The notes under the pieces: generated by a model
Told to the model about the DNA's origin: nothing
The model's input: the letters and a program-made list of their open reading frames with translations, nothing else
Database searches by the model: none
Translations under genes and position numbers: made by a program
Part shown: piece by piece, positions 1 to 8,475 of the stretch
Numbering within the stretch: position 1 is the first letter of the stretch
Layout of the letters: every line of letters starts with the position of its first letter
Source: Lachnospiraceae bacterium
Lineage (GTDB): Bacteria > Bacillota > Clostridia > Lachnospirales > Lachnospiraceae
Assembly: GCA_017441825.1 (NCBI GenBank)
Contig: JAFRVD010000039.1
Coordinates: forward strand, 1 to 62,290
Length of the DNA: 62,290 bases
Direction: 5' to 3'

Positions 1-1
1 T

Positions 2-73
2 GCGCGAGTAGTAGAGTGGTACTACGCCTCCTTGCCAAGGAGGAGTTCGCGGGTTCGATCCCCGTCTCGCGCT
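2..73 (+). tRNA. tRNA-Gly (anticodon GCC)
   Basis: The acceptor stem GCGCGAG pairs with CTCGCGC, followed by discriminator T. The anticodon arm CCTCC-TTGCCAA-GGAGG presents GCC, and the T arm contains GGTTCGATCC. CCA is not encoded. A T-run follows at 75-80 and may end the transcript. It is the only plus-strand tRNA here and lies one base inside the window edge, so its promoter is out of view. Confidence 0.95.
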
Positions 74-90
74 CTTTTTTATGCCTGAAA

Positions 91-127
91 ACACAGGGCT
101 ATGGCATTTCATGCCATAGCCCTGTGT
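91..127 (-). terminator. Hairpin terminator after the first MATE gene
   Basis: A perfect 17-bp inverted repeat (91-107 with 111-127) has a 3-nt loop and begins directly next to the MATE stop codon at 128-130. On the minus strand it is followed by TTTT. It also lies just after the tRNA-Gly T-run, so it may separate the two convergent transcripts. Confidence 0.85.
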
Positions 128-1543
128 TTATTTCATCTTTATTCCGTATTTCTCCCGGAATTCAGGGAGTGCGGCCTGCCCCTCAGGCGTTACCGGGCGG
201 ATCCATCGGCCCGAGTACATATGGATCTGCATCAGGATGAACCTGATGGGCTCGTCCACATAGATCAGCGCGAACAGAAGAATGAGCGTCGTGCCGAATA
301 CCTTATAGTTCAGCAGAAGGATCGGCAGCACCAGTACGTACATGAAGACGATCTCCATTACGGTCCCGGTCACGGAATCGCCGGCGGACCGGTACGTATC
401 GTTCTGGACCCAGTTCATGAGACGGAGGACCGCCACCCCTCCAAAGACAAGGAGGAGCTTCGAGCCGATCTCAAGCGACTCTCCGGAAAGGCCCATCGCG
501 CGGAGGATCGGAAGCTTCACGCACTGGAGGATCAGGCTGAGTAAAAGCATCGCGGATCCCGTAAGATATACGATCCGTTTTGCCCGCGCCCAGGCGTCCT
601 CATGCTCTCCCGCTCCCACGGCCTTGCCGACCAGGATCGATGCGGCGCTCGAAAAGCCTGAGAAGAACCCGATGAACAGGCCTTCGATGGTCCGAAAGAC
701 CGCAACGGCTGCAATGGCCGGCTCCGACTGGTGCCCGAGCACGATGTTCACGATCATGGTGCTCACGCCGATCAGGATCTCGTTTGCGAGGATCGGCAGG
801 CACTTCCTTATGAACAGCTTCGCGTGCTCGGCTTTCCAGCGGAAATGCGCGCGGAAATGGAACAGGTACGGGTATTTCCGGATGGCTGCAAGGATATAGA
901 TGAGCGCGGCGTTCACGAGGCTCGCGCTCACTGTGGCAACGGCGGCGCCCTGCACGCCTAACGCCGGCAGGCCGAAGCGGCCGAAGATCAGGACCCAGTT
1001 CAGGAAAATATTCGTAAGGACAGATACGATGGAAGCCGCAAGCGGGATCCGCACATGCTCCGTACAGCGGAGAAGCGGGCTTGCGGACATGGTGAGCGTC
1101 ACAAGGGGATACGAAAAACCGACGATCCGTAGATACTTTACGCCGATCTCGCGGATCGCTTCCTTGTCCGTATAGAGGGCCATGACCTGCTCCGGGAAGA
1201 ATACCGCAAGAATGCCGAAAATGATCCCGACAGTCATGACGCATGTCAGCATCATTCCGTACGAGCGGTCGATCCCGGCCTCATCCTTCGCGCCCCAGTA
1301 CTGGGAGATGAACAGCATGCCGCCCGCGGCAAAGCCGAAGAAGGACGCGAACATGAGTGATGAGAACTGCGCGCAGAGGCCCACGGCCGCCACGGTCTTC
1401 TCCCCGAGGGAAGCGATCATCATCGTATCGATCATGCTGCCCGTGGTCGTAAGAAGGCTCTGAAGCGCAATAGGGATGGCAATTACTGCCACCCCTTTGA
1501 TAAATGTTTTCCAGTCAAAAGCCTGTTTTCTTCGTAAAGTCAT
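128..1543 (-). CDS. MATE family efflux transporter
   Basis: This 471-residue polytopic membrane protein has the usual length and two-bundle hydrophobic pattern of MATE (multi-antimicrobial extrusion) pumps. The N-terminal helix contains IPIALQSLLTTTGSMIDTMM, and the second bundle begins around residue 240 with ANEILIGVSTMIVN. MATE pumps use an Na+ or H+ gradient to export cationic compounds; the substrate cannot be told from sequence. It is the last gene of the minus-strand run after DUF1667, 45 bp away, and ends at a strong hairpin. The ATG at 1543 has no obvious strong ribosome binding site. A second, distinct MATE gene lies at 38326-39684. Confidence 0.9.
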   Translation of the reverse strand: MTLRRKQAFDWKTFIKGVAVIAIPIALQSLLTTTGSMIDTMMIASLGEKTVAAVGLCAQFSSLMFASFFGFAAGGMLFISQYWGAKDEAGIDRSYGMMLTCVMTVGIIFGILAVFFPEQVMALYTDKEAIREIGVKYLRIVGFSYPLVTLTMSASPLLRCTEHVRIPLAASIVSVLTNIFLNWVLIFGRFGLPALGVQGAAVATVSASLVNAALIYILAAIRKYPYLFHFRAHFRWKAEHAKLFIRKCLPILANEILIGVSTMIVNIVLGHQSEPAIAAVAVFRTIEGLFIGFFSGFSSAASILVGKAVGAGEHEDAWARAKRIVYLTGSAMLLLSLILQCVKLPILRAMGLSGESLEIGSKLLLVFGGVAVLRLMNWVQNDTYRSAGDSVTGTVMEIVFMYVLVLPILLLNYKVFGTTLILLFALIYVDEPIRFILMQIHMYSGRWIRPVTPEGQAALPEFREKYGIKMK

Positions 1544-1588
1544 ATGGATGTCCCGTTATTTATGCCAATAGGTTTTCTGCCACGGAAG

Positions 1589-1954
1589 TCAGAGGACCTC
1601 CCTGGTCGCGATGACCGGTACGCCGGTCCCCGCGGCGTTTTCCACGATCACGTCGCCTATGTGCACCGGCGCGTCCACGGCAACGTCCTTTAAGGCCTTT
1701 ACAACGTCAAAGATCTTCCCCTTCGGAATGTCCGACGCCGTCTTCACGGACACCGTTTTTGCCCCGTTTTGAGCGTTTCTGAGGACGACTGATGAGGTAA
1801 CGATCCTTGTAGGGTTCGTGACCTCTTTGCGGCCATATTCGGCGCCACGCGGGCAGGTATTGCCGGTCACGGAGACGACCTCGTCCCCGTCAAGCGTGAC
1901 AGTAAGAGGGCAGCCCATCGGGCAGTTGATGCAGATCAGATTCCGTACTTCCAT
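1589..1954 (-). CDS. DUF1667 four-cysteine protein of the glycerol operon
   Basis: A 121-residue protein with cysteines at 8, 11, 15 and 34 (CxxCxxxC, then CPRG), a pattern that suggests a bound Fe-S cluster or zinc. This matches DUF1667, a small family usually encoded next to GlpA/GlpB-like FAD oxidoreductases in Clostridia and Thermotogales. Here it sits 1 bp after the FAD/NAD oxidoreductase gene, so the two are almost certainly co-translated. By context it is a likely third subunit or electron-transfer partner of an anaerobic glycerol-3-phosphate dehydrogenase. That role is inferred from neighbours and has not been shown from the sequence. Confidence 0.88.
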   Translation of the reverse strand: MEVRNLICINCPMGCPLTVTLDGDEVVSVTGNTCPRGAEYGRKEVTNPTRIVTSSVVLRNAQNGAKTVSVKTASDIPKGKIFDVVKALKDVAVDAPVHIGDVIVENAAGTGVPVIATREVL

Positions 1955-1955
1955 C

Positions 1956-3221
1956 TTACGCCTCCTCTACCCGGATCGTGATATCCCTGACGTCCGGATG
2001 CGCTTCAAACATGGATTTTTTAAAGACCAGCTCCTCCATTTCGCCCGGCGCCATGATCTGGCGGCGTCTTCTTAAGACCCGTTCACCGTCTAAATAGAGA
2101 CAAACATAGCGGTCCTTCATAACGCTTCCCACCCGGAAGCGGACAGTGAGCTGCTCCGGAAGCTTTGCGGGGTCAATGGTGCACGGCACCGTATAGCGCG
2201 GGCCGCCCTCCACATGGATCGGAAGCTCCTTCGAACGGTCCTCCGGGACCTCTCCCCGTACGAATTTTGCCGCGTTCCGGCCGGCCATCGCCGCCTCCTC
2301 GGACACGTAATCCACAAGGTCGTGCACATGGAGCACATTCCCGCAGGCAAAGATGCCGGGAACGGACGTTTCCAGCTGCTCGTTCACTGTGGGCCCGCTG
2401 GTCACGCGCGAAAGCTCGACGCCCGCAGTCTTCGAAAGCTCATTTTCAGGCAGCAGACCCACGGACAGGAGGAGCGTATCACAGCTGTAATACTCTTCCG
2501 TCCCGGGGATCGGCTTATTATGGGAATCCACTTCGGCAATGGTCACGCCGGTCACGCGCTCCCGTCCCTCAATATCTACCACAGTATGGGAGAGCTTCAG
2601 CGGGATGCCGTAATCGTCAAGGCACTGCACGATGTTCCGCTTGAGTCCGCCGGAGTACGGCATGAGCTCCGCCACCACCTTGACCTTCGCGCCTTCCAGC
2701 GTCATGCGCCGCGCCATGATGAGGCCGATATCGCCGGAGCCCAGGATCACGACCTCGCGGCCCGGCATATAGCCTTCCATGTTCACAAGCCGCTGCGCCG
2801 TACCCGCGGAGTAGATGCCCGCAGGACGGTAGCCCGGGATGTTCAGCGCGCCGCGGCTCCGCTCCCGGCAGCCCATCGCCAGAATGACCGCACCGGCCTC
2901 CACGGAAAACAAACCGTCCGTCCGGTTCATGGCGGTCACAACACGCTCGGGGCTGATGTCCATAACCATGGTGTTCAGCCTGTATTCGATCTTCTTTTCC
3001 ACTACCTGATCGATGAACCGCTTCGCATATTCCGGACCTGTGAGCTCTTCCTTGAAGGTGTGGAGCCCGAAGCCGTTGTGGATGCACTGGTTCAGGATGC
3101 CGCCCAGCTCCTTGTCGCGCTCCAGGATCAGGATACTTCTTTCTCCTTCATCGTAGGCCGCCGATGCCGCCGCGAGTCCCGCGGGGCCGCCTCCGATGAT
3201 CACGATATTATACTTTTCCAT
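1956..3221 (-). CDS. NAD(P)/FAD-dependent oxidoreductase, GlpB-like partner
   Basis: A 421-residue flavoprotein with an N-terminal FAD Rossmann motif (IIGGGPAGLAAA, residues 7-18) and a second nucleotide-binding motif (VILGSGDIGL) near residue 158. A late motif GIFACGNVLHVHDLVDYV resembles the C-terminal FAD motif of the pyridine-nucleotide disulfide oxidoreductase superfamily, but no redox CxxxxC is seen. Related proteins pair with the GlpA-like dehydrogenase and DUF1667 and probably pass electrons from glycerol-3-phosphate oxidation to NAD(P) or another acceptor. The start ATG at 3221 lies 18 bp after the upstream stop. The partnership is inferred from operon order. Confidence 0.88.
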   Translation of the reverse strand: MEKYNIVIIGGGPAGLAAASAAYDEGERSILILERDKELGGILNQCIHNGFGLHTFKEELTGPEYAKRFIDQVVEKKIEYRLNTMVMDISPERVVTAMNRTDGLFSVEAGAVILAMGCRERSRGALNIPGYRPAGIYSAGTAQRLVNMEGYMPGREVVILGSGDIGLIMARRMTLEGAKVKVVAELMPYSGGLKRNIVQCLDDYGIPLKLSHTVVDIEGRERVTGVTIAEVDSHNKPIPGTEEYYSCDTLLLSVGLLPENELSKTAGVELSRVTSGPTVNEQLETSVPGIFACGNVLHVHDLVDYVSEEAAMAGRNAAKFVRGEVPEDRSKELPIHVEGGPRYTVPCTIDPAKLPEQLTVRFRVGSVMKDRYVCLYLDGERVLRRRRQIMAPGEMEELVFKKSMFEAHPDVRDITIRVEEA

Positions 3222-3239
3222 ACCTATCTCGATCTCCCC

Positions 3240-4676
3240 TCAGATCCTGTCCTTGGCCGTGCCGACGATGTACTTCGATCCGCCGCCCGTCTTCGTGATC
3301 TCGCTCTCCGGAACATTGAGCTCGCGCGCCAGGATCTCTATGACCCTCGGCGAACAGAAGCCCGCCTGGCACCGTCCCATGCCCGCGCGCACGCGCCGCT
3401 TAACGGCGTCCAGGTCCCGCGCGCCTAAAGGCCGACGGATCGCGTCCAGGATCTCTCCTTCGGACACAGACTCGCACCGGCAGATGATCTGCCCGTATGC
3501 GGGCTCACGTTTTATGAGTTCGTTGCGTTCTTCAGGAGACAGCGTCTTTGCGTCCAGGATACCCTTCCGCTCTCCTTTGAAGTCCTCATTCCGGGAGAGG
3601 CCAAGCTTCTCCGCAATGAGGTCCGACATATGGAGGCCGATGGCCGGCGCCGATGAAAGGCCCGGGGATTCAATGCCCGCACAGTCAAAGAAGCCGGGTG
3701 CGTCCGCGCACTCCCCGAGGATGAATTCATGCCTCGCTTCATGTGCGCGGAGGCCCGCAAAGGAAGTGATGACCTGCCTGAGGGGGATATCCTTCATCGC
3801 GAGGCCGGACTTTTCAGTGACGTCCTGAAGGCCGGCCGCGGTGGTATTGACGCCTTCCTTGTCCTCAATGTCGAGCGCAGTGGGACCCACAATAACGTTT
3901 CCGTGCACCGTGGGGCTCACCAGTACGCCCTTGCCGAACTTGCCGGGCAGCTGGAAAACGGTATGCCTGACGTACCCTTCCGCAGCGTGGTCGAGGAGCA
4001 TGTACTCGCCCTTTCTCGGGACGATCGTCATCTTCTCTTCGCTCACCATGTTGTGGATCACGTCCGCATAGACACCCGCCGCGTTCACGACGGCCTTTGC
4101 TTCAACAGTCCCCTGATTCGTCTCGATCACATACCCGTTTTCCGTCCTCCGGACTTCAAGGACCTCCGTATTCAGGCGGAACTCCACGCCGTTCGTGTAC
4201 GCGTTTTCCGCGAGTGCGATGGTCAGGCCAAAGGGGCAGACGATGGCGCCTGTGGGCGCCCAGAGTGCCGCAACAGCGTTGTCCGAGACGTTCGGCTCGA
4301 GGTCCTTGAGCTCGGTCCTGCCGATGACACGGAGATCCTCAACCCCGTTCGCGACGCCGTTCCGGTAAAGGTCCCAGAGCTTCGGCAGGTCTTCCTCAGA
4401 AAGGCAGACCACCAGGCTCCCGCACCGGTCATACGCGAAATCAAGCTCCTTCGAGAGCGGCTCCATCATGAGGCTGCCCTCCACGTTGTATTTCGCCATG
4501 AGCGATCCGTTCTCCGCGTCATAGCCGGCGTGGACGATCGCGCTGTTCGCTTTTGACGTACCTGTACAGACGTCGCTGCCGCGCTCCAGTACGCACGCAT
4601 TTACTTCATAGCGCGCAAGATACCGCGCCACTGCGCAGCCGGTCACGCCTGCGCCGATAATCACTACATCATACAT
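3240..4676 (-). CDS. FAD-dependent glycerol-3-phosphate dehydrogenase (GlpA-like) with [2Fe-2S] domain
   Basis: A 478-residue protein with an N-terminal FAD-binding motif (VVIIGAGVTGCAVARYL) and a DAO-type oxidase fold. A C-terminal BFD-like domain has cysteines 399, 401, 436 and 441 (CRC...CQAGFC), the expected ligands for a [2Fe-2S] cluster. This layout is that of anaerobic GlpA and of the related LhgO family. Lying 2 bp after glpK, it most likely oxidises the G3P made by GlpK to dihydroxyacetone phosphate. L-2-hydroxyglutarate oxidase is the main alternative by homology, but the glycerol kinase next door argues for G3P. Confidence 0.87.
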   Translation of the reverse strand: MYDVVIIGAGVTGCAVARYLARYEVNACVLERGSDVCTGTSKANSAIVHAGYDAENGSLMAKYNVEGSLMMEPLSKELDFAYDRCGSLVVCLSEEDLPKLWDLYRNGVANGVEDLRVIGRTELKDLEPNVSDNAVAALWAPTGAIVCPFGLTIALAENAYTNGVEFRLNTEVLEVRRTENGYVIETNQGTVEAKAVVNAAGVYADVIHNMVSEEKMTIVPRKGEYMLLDHAAEGYVRHTVFQLPGKFGKGVLVSPTVHGNVIVGPTALDIEDKEGVNTTAAGLQDVTEKSGLAMKDIPLRQVITSFAGLRAHEARHEFILGECADAPGFFDCAGIESPGLSSAPAIGLHMSDLIAEKLGLSRNEDFKGERKGILDAKTLSPEERNELIKREPAYGQIICRCESVSEGEILDAIRRPLGARDLDAVKRRVRAGMGRCQAGFCSPRVIEILARELNVPESEITKTGGGSKYIVGTAKDRI

Positions 4677-4678
4677 GA

Positions 4679-6181
4679 TCAGTCTTCGTCCTCCTCTGCC
4701 CAGGCACGCGCGCGGTCAACCGCCTTGGCCCAGCCTCTGAGTTTTTTCTGCCTGAATTCTTCAGAAACGTCCGGCTTGAAAACAGTGTCGATCCGCCAGT
4801 TTCTGATGATCTCGTTTTCACTTTCAAAATAGCCTACGGCAAGTCCCGCAAGGTACGCTGCACCCATGGCCGTAGTCTCCACGGAGTACGGGCGGTACAC
4901 CGGCTCCGCGATCATATCCGCCTGGAACTGCATCAGGAGGTCGTTTGCCGAAGCGCCGCCGTCGACTTTCAATGCGGTGATGGGCACGTCCGCGTCTGCC
5001 TCCATCGCGCGGAGGACGTCGCAGGTCTGGTAGACCATGGACTCAAGCGTCGCGCGGATGATGTGGTACTTATTCACGCCGCGGGTCAGCCCGACAATGG
5101 CCCCTCTCGCATACGGGTCCCAGTGCGGCGCGCCTAAACCCGTAAAGGCCGGCACCACGTAGCACCCGTTCGTATCCTTGACCTTTCTCGCAAAGTATTC
5201 GGAGTCCGGCGCGCTGTCGAGGATCTTAAGCTCGTCCCGGAGCCACTGGATGGCGGAGCCCGCCACAAAGATGGAACCTTCCAGGGCGTACGTGACCTCG
5301 CCGCCAAGTCCCCAGGCAATGGTAGTCACCAGGCCGTTTTTGGAAAACACCGGGGCGTTTCCGGTATTCATGAGCAGGAATCCGCCGGTACCATACGTAT
5401 TCTTGACGTCGCCCTTATTAAAGCACGCCTGGCCGAACAGCGCGGACTGCTGGTCTCCGGCCGCGCCTGAAATGCGGATGGGCCCGTCAAAGATCTCGGG
5501 CGCCGTCTCCCCGTAGACACAGGAATTCGGCCTGACTTCGGGCAGGATGCAGGCCGGGATATCCATCTCGCGGAGGATGTCCTCGTCCCAGCAGAGCTTC
5601 GTAATGTTGAACAGCATGGTGCGGGAAGCGTTCGAATAGTCCGTCACATGGACACGGCCGCCCGTGAGCTTCCAGATGAGCCAGGTCTCAACCGTCCCGA
5701 ACAGCACCTGTCCGGCTTCGGCCATCTCACGCGCGCCGGGGACGTTCTCGAGCATCCAGCGGATCTTGGTCCCGGAGAAATACGGGTCGATCACAAGTCC
5801 GGTCTTTTCCCGGTATGGCTCTGTGAGCCCCTTCTTCACGAGGGAATCGCAGTAGCCCGCAGTCCTTCTGTCCTGCCACACAATGGCGTGGCAGATGGGC
5901 TCTCCCGTATTTTTGTTCCAGAGAATAGCCGTCTCGCGCTGGTTCGTGATGCCGATCGCGGCGATGTCCTCCGCCTTCGCACCGGCCTTCATCATGGCTT
6001 CGTTTGCCACAGCGTATTGCGTGAGCCAGATCTCCGTGGCGTCATGCTCTACCCAGCCCGGCTTCGGGAAATACTGGGTGAACTCCTTCTGCGCCATGCT
6101 GACGATACTGCCCTTTTTATCAAAGAGGATGCACCGGTTCGACGTAGTGCCGGAATCCAGTGCCATAATGTATGATGCCAT
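4679..6181 (-). CDS. glpK: Glycerol kinase
   Basis: A 500-residue FGGY-family kinase of standard length. The N-terminal phosphate-binding loop reads [14 protein letters not shown], the FGGY-type signature [14 protein letters not shown] is present, and the C-terminal ATPase segment includes [19 protein letters not shown]. GlpK phosphorylates glycerol to sn-glycerol-3-phosphate in the cytoplasm, trapping glycerol and feeding the dehydrogenase encoded immediately downstream. It follows uxuA by 72 bp containing a small hairpin. No glycerol facilitator gene is visible nearby, so uptake must be encoded elsewhere or occur by diffusion. Confidence 0.97.
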   Translation of the reverse strand: MASYIMALDSGTTSNRCILFDKKGSIVSMAQKEFTQYFPKPGWVEHDATEIWLTQYAVANEAMMKAGAKAEDIAAIGITNQRETAILWNKNTGEPICHAIVWQDRRTAGYCDSLVKKGLTEPYREKTGLVIDPYFSGTKIRWMLENVPGAREMAEAGQVLFGTVETWLIWKLTGGRVHVTDYSNASRTMLFNITKLCWDEDILREMDIPACILPEVRPNSCVYGETAPEIFDGPIRISGAAGDQQSALFGQACFNKGDVKNTYGTGGFLLMNTGNAPVFSKNGLVTTIAWGLGGEVTYALEGSIFVAGSAIQWLRDELKILDSAPDSEYFARKVKDTNGCYVVPAFTGLGAPHWDPYARGAIVGLTRGVNKYHIIRATLESMVYQTCDVLRAMEADADVPITALKVDGGASANDLLMQFQADMIAEPVYRPYSVETTAMGAAYLAGLAVGYFESENEIIRNWRIDTVFKPDVSEEFRQKKLRGWAKAVDRARAWAEEDED

Positions 6182-6211
6182 GCCCGCTCCCTTCAGGTTT
6201 TCCTGATGCGA

Positions 6212-6238
6212 GAGGCGAAGGCCCGCAGCCTGCGCCTC
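6212..6238 (-). other. Intercistronic hairpin between uxuA and glpK
   Basis: GAGGCG (6212-6217) pairs with CGCCTC (6233-6238), and the inner AGGC pairs with GCCT around a 5-nt loop. No T-tract follows on the minus strand, so this is more likely an RNA-stability or processing structure than a terminator. It would let uxuA and glpK levels differ within one transcript. Confidence 0.5.
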
Positions 6239-6253
6239 ATATGCTCCATGGAC

Positions 6254-7231
6254 TTATCTCAGTCCGAGGTCCTTTTCCACAGCCTCCATGAGGCCGTACA
6301 TGTAGCCCGTAGCCACCAGGTTGCCCAGGATGGCGTAGCCCGGGTTGTTGTTGTCATCGCCGTACATGGTCGGTACGTGGTCCGGACGCATGACGCCCGA
6401 GAAGCCGACCTCGTAATACGCCTTCATGCAGGCATACATATCGGTCTGTCCGTCATGATGCCAGGCCTCGCGGAAGTGGTTCTTATCGCCCACGATGTCG
6501 CGGAAGTGCGCGAAATGGAGCGTCCCGTTTTCAGAGAAACGGTGGATGCAGGCGGGGATGTCTTCGCCCATCGCCGCAAAGTTGCCCTGGCAGAGGCAGA
6601 TGCCGTTGTATTCGGACTGCACGATCTGAGTGACCTCGTACATGGCGTCCGCAGAAGTCAGGATACGGTCCAGGCCGCCCAGATGGTCAATGGGCGGATC
6701 GTCCGGATGAATGGCGAGCCTGACGCCGGTCTTTTCGGCAACAGGGACGACCTTCTTCAGGAAGTACTCCAGGTTGCACCAGAGCTGGTCCTTCGAAATG
6801 GTCACTCCGGCCATGGGCGGCAGGTCCTTCACGGCATCGATATCGAATTCACTGACTAAAGCGCCGCCCGCGAGCGGAACGTTCGTGGAGGTGCGGAACC
6901 AGCCCCAGACCGGCATCCAGTTGTAGCAGACACAGGGGACGCCCAGACGGCCGAGGTTTTCAAGAAGCGTACAGAAATGCGCGATCTCTTCGTCACGGTT
7001 ATCACGTCCAAGCTTTACTCCGTCGATGAACCCGATGCCCTCCAGCACGGCCCATTCCATCCCGGCATCCTTCACTTCCTGAGCTTTCTCGCGCAGGACG
7101 CCGTAGTCCCAGACGTTCGCGTACGGCTGGTACTTCCTGGGATTCGGCCCGGTCACCGCGTACTTTATGCCCAGCTGCTGTGCGTAATGCTTTAACGGTT
7201 CATTAAAGATATAAGCTACTTTTACTGACAT
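6254..7231 (-). CDS. uxuA: Mannonate dehydratase (UxuA type)
   Basis: A 325-residue TIM-barrel protein of the xylose-isomerase-like superfamily. UxuA motifs appear in order: HPDDPP (175-180), CLCQGNF (212-218), HFRD (242-245), HHDGQTDM (258-265) and RPDHVP (282-287), which supply metal and substrate ligands. UxuA dehydrates D-mannonate to 2-keto-3-deoxygluconate in glucuronate breakdown. The ATG at 7231 is chosen because GGAGGACAA lies just upstream; the longer frame to 7381 has a non-homologous N-terminus. No uxuB, uxaC or kdgK is nearby, so its position at the head of a glycerol operon is odd. It is slightly shorter than E. coli UxuA. Confidence 0.88.
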   Translation of the reverse strand: MSVKVAYIFNEPLKHYAQQLGIKYAVTGPNPRKYQPYANVWDYGVLREKAQEVKDAGMEWAVLEGIGFIDGVKLGRDNRDEEIAHFCTLLENLGRLGVPCVCYNWMPVWGWFRTSTNVPLAGGALVSEFDIDAVKDLPPMAGVTISKDQLWCNLEYFLKKVVPVAEKTGVRLAIHPDDPPIDHLGGLDRILTSADAMYEVTQIVQSEYNGICLCQGNFAAMGEDIPACIHRFSENGTLHFAHFRDIVGDKNHFREAWHHDGQTDMYACMKAYYEVGFSGVMRPDHVPTMYGDDNNNPGYAILGNLVATGYMYGLMEAVEKDLGLR

Positions 7232-7303
7232 GATTATTTGTCCTCCTTCCATGTCATGCAGGGGAGTCTCACGTCTTCCCTGTACTGCTGTTTGTGATGC
7301 ACA

Positions 7304-7342
7304 AAGAGGCCTCGGATACACTGCTGTGATCTTTGGCCTCTT
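7304..7342. other. Inverted repeat in the uxuA leader region
   Basis: AAGAGGCC (7304-7311) pairs with GGCCTCTT (7335-7342) around a 23-nt loop, in the 183-bp gap between the upstream gene and uxuA. On the plus strand it is followed by GTTTTTCTTG; on the minus strand the tail is only TTTGTG. It could end transcription of the upstream gene or act as a control structure for uxuA. No convincing promoter was seen in this gap. Confidence 0.35.
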
Positions 7343-7414
7343 GTTTTTCTTGTTCTCACCGGCACTCACAGGCCGGATCATTCCATTGTTTCAAGCGGCC
7401 GGCATGGAACTCTT

Positions 7415-8278
7415 TCATGAGTTGGGGTCTTCAGTAAACTCCTGAGTCTCAAAGGACTCGCTCTCTCCGTCCGTCTCTTCCTGTTCGTCCCGGCTTTCTG
7501 AAGTCTCCGGTGCTTCAGTGGACGCACCGTCATAATCATGAATATCGGTGTTGTCCTCTTTCTCCTTGTCTCCGTTCAGCATGGAGATCAGATACTTCAG
7601 GTCTTCATTGGCATCACAGGCTTCCTTGAGTTCCCGCTCGACCTGTTCCTTCAGTCCCTGAACGATCTCGGACTGCTCCGTCTGCTCTATATAGGTCTGG
7701 AATTCGCCGCTGACTTCCTTGCTGTAAATGTAATAATGACCGTCCTCGTCCTTTACCACAATGAAGTGATTCAGCGAGGGTGCTCCTGTATTGATCCCGT
7801 TAAAGAAGATATCGTACTTGACGTAAACGACAAAATAATTATCCGTGATCCCGGGGATCACATAGGTTCTGAAATTATCATACCGCGAAATAAACTGCGT
7901 CTCATCCACCAGATCCGCCTCATTGAAAGGCTCGTCCGTATCTACGATCTTATTCAGTTCTTCCGCATCGTTATCGATCTTCGCGTCATAGAACCGGTCG
8001 ATCAGGGAATCCACGTTTACCTGGTCCACAGCCGCAATGGACGGCTCTGTGGGCTTTGTCTCCGTGCTTTCCGTATCGATCTCTATGACGGACTGCTGCT
8101 CTTCATCATCCGTGTCGCCGTTTTCCGGCACCGCATCCGACTGTTTGTTCGTTTCATCCGGCACGATCTTGCTTTTTCCCGCAAAAACGATAACTCCGAC
8201 TACGATCAGGGCGCCTATCAGCAATACCGCTGCGTACGGGATCAGTCTGCGCAGCATGGTCTGTGTTTTTTTTGTCAT
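7415..8278 (-). CDS. Membrane-anchored extracellular protein of unknown function
   Basis: A 287-residue protein with a basic N-terminus, one hydrophobic segment (about residues 12-33, PYAAVLLIGALIVVGVIVF) and a soluble extracellular part. The first stretch after the membrane segment is Asp/Glu/Thr-rich and low complexity. A globular middle (about 85-225) has repeated aromatic/beta features such as FRTYVIPGITDNYFVVYVKY, and the C-terminus is again acidic. The pattern resembles many Clostridial hypothetical cell-surface proteins; no named family was recognised. It has its own well-formed promoter (8367-8395) and ends 183 bp before uxuA. Confidence 0.75.
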   Translation of the reverse strand: MTKKTQTMLRRLIPYAAVLLIGALIVVGVIVFAGKSKIVPDETNKQSDAVPENGDTDDEEQQSVIEIDTESTETKPTEPSIAAVDQVNVDSLIDRFYDAKIDNDAEELNKIVDTDEPFNEADLVDETQFISRYDNFRTYVIPGITDNYFVVYVKYDIFFNGINTGAPSLNHFIVVKDEDGHYYIYSKEVSGEFQTYIEQTEQSEIVQGLKEQVERELKEACDANEDLKYLISMLNGDKEKEDNTDIHDYDGASTEAPETSESRDEQEETDGESESFETQEFTEDPNS

Positions 8279-8366
8279 GAAAAAAACCTCTCGGGATACA
8301 AAATTCCGTATCGCGATCTCTCAAATAAATCTTTTTTGCTCCACTGTGTCAGAGTGAACCTTTATA

Positions 8367-8395
8367 ATATTACTACCTGTGTACGTTTTTGTCAA
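8367..8395 (-). promoter_or_regulatory. Sigma-A type promoter for the 7415-8278 gene
   Basis: On the minus strand a perfect -35 TTGACA (8390-8395) is separated by 17 bp from TAATAT (8367-8372). Transcription would start near 8360, giving an untranslated leader of about 80 nt. This makes the downstream gene independent of DUF5688. The rest of the 8279-8475 gap shows nothing else convincing. Confidence 0.75.
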
Positions 8396-8475
8396 CCAAA
8401 GAGGGCGTATGGGTCTTCCCCCACCGGCGGAAGGCAACAGGCTGAAGGGCTCGCAGACGGGGTACCGGCGTGTGC

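Noticed and set aside
7232-7381. A 50-residue N-terminal extension of UxuA
   Set aside because: GGAGGACAA and the conserved family start are at 7231, and the extension reads through the leader hairpin.
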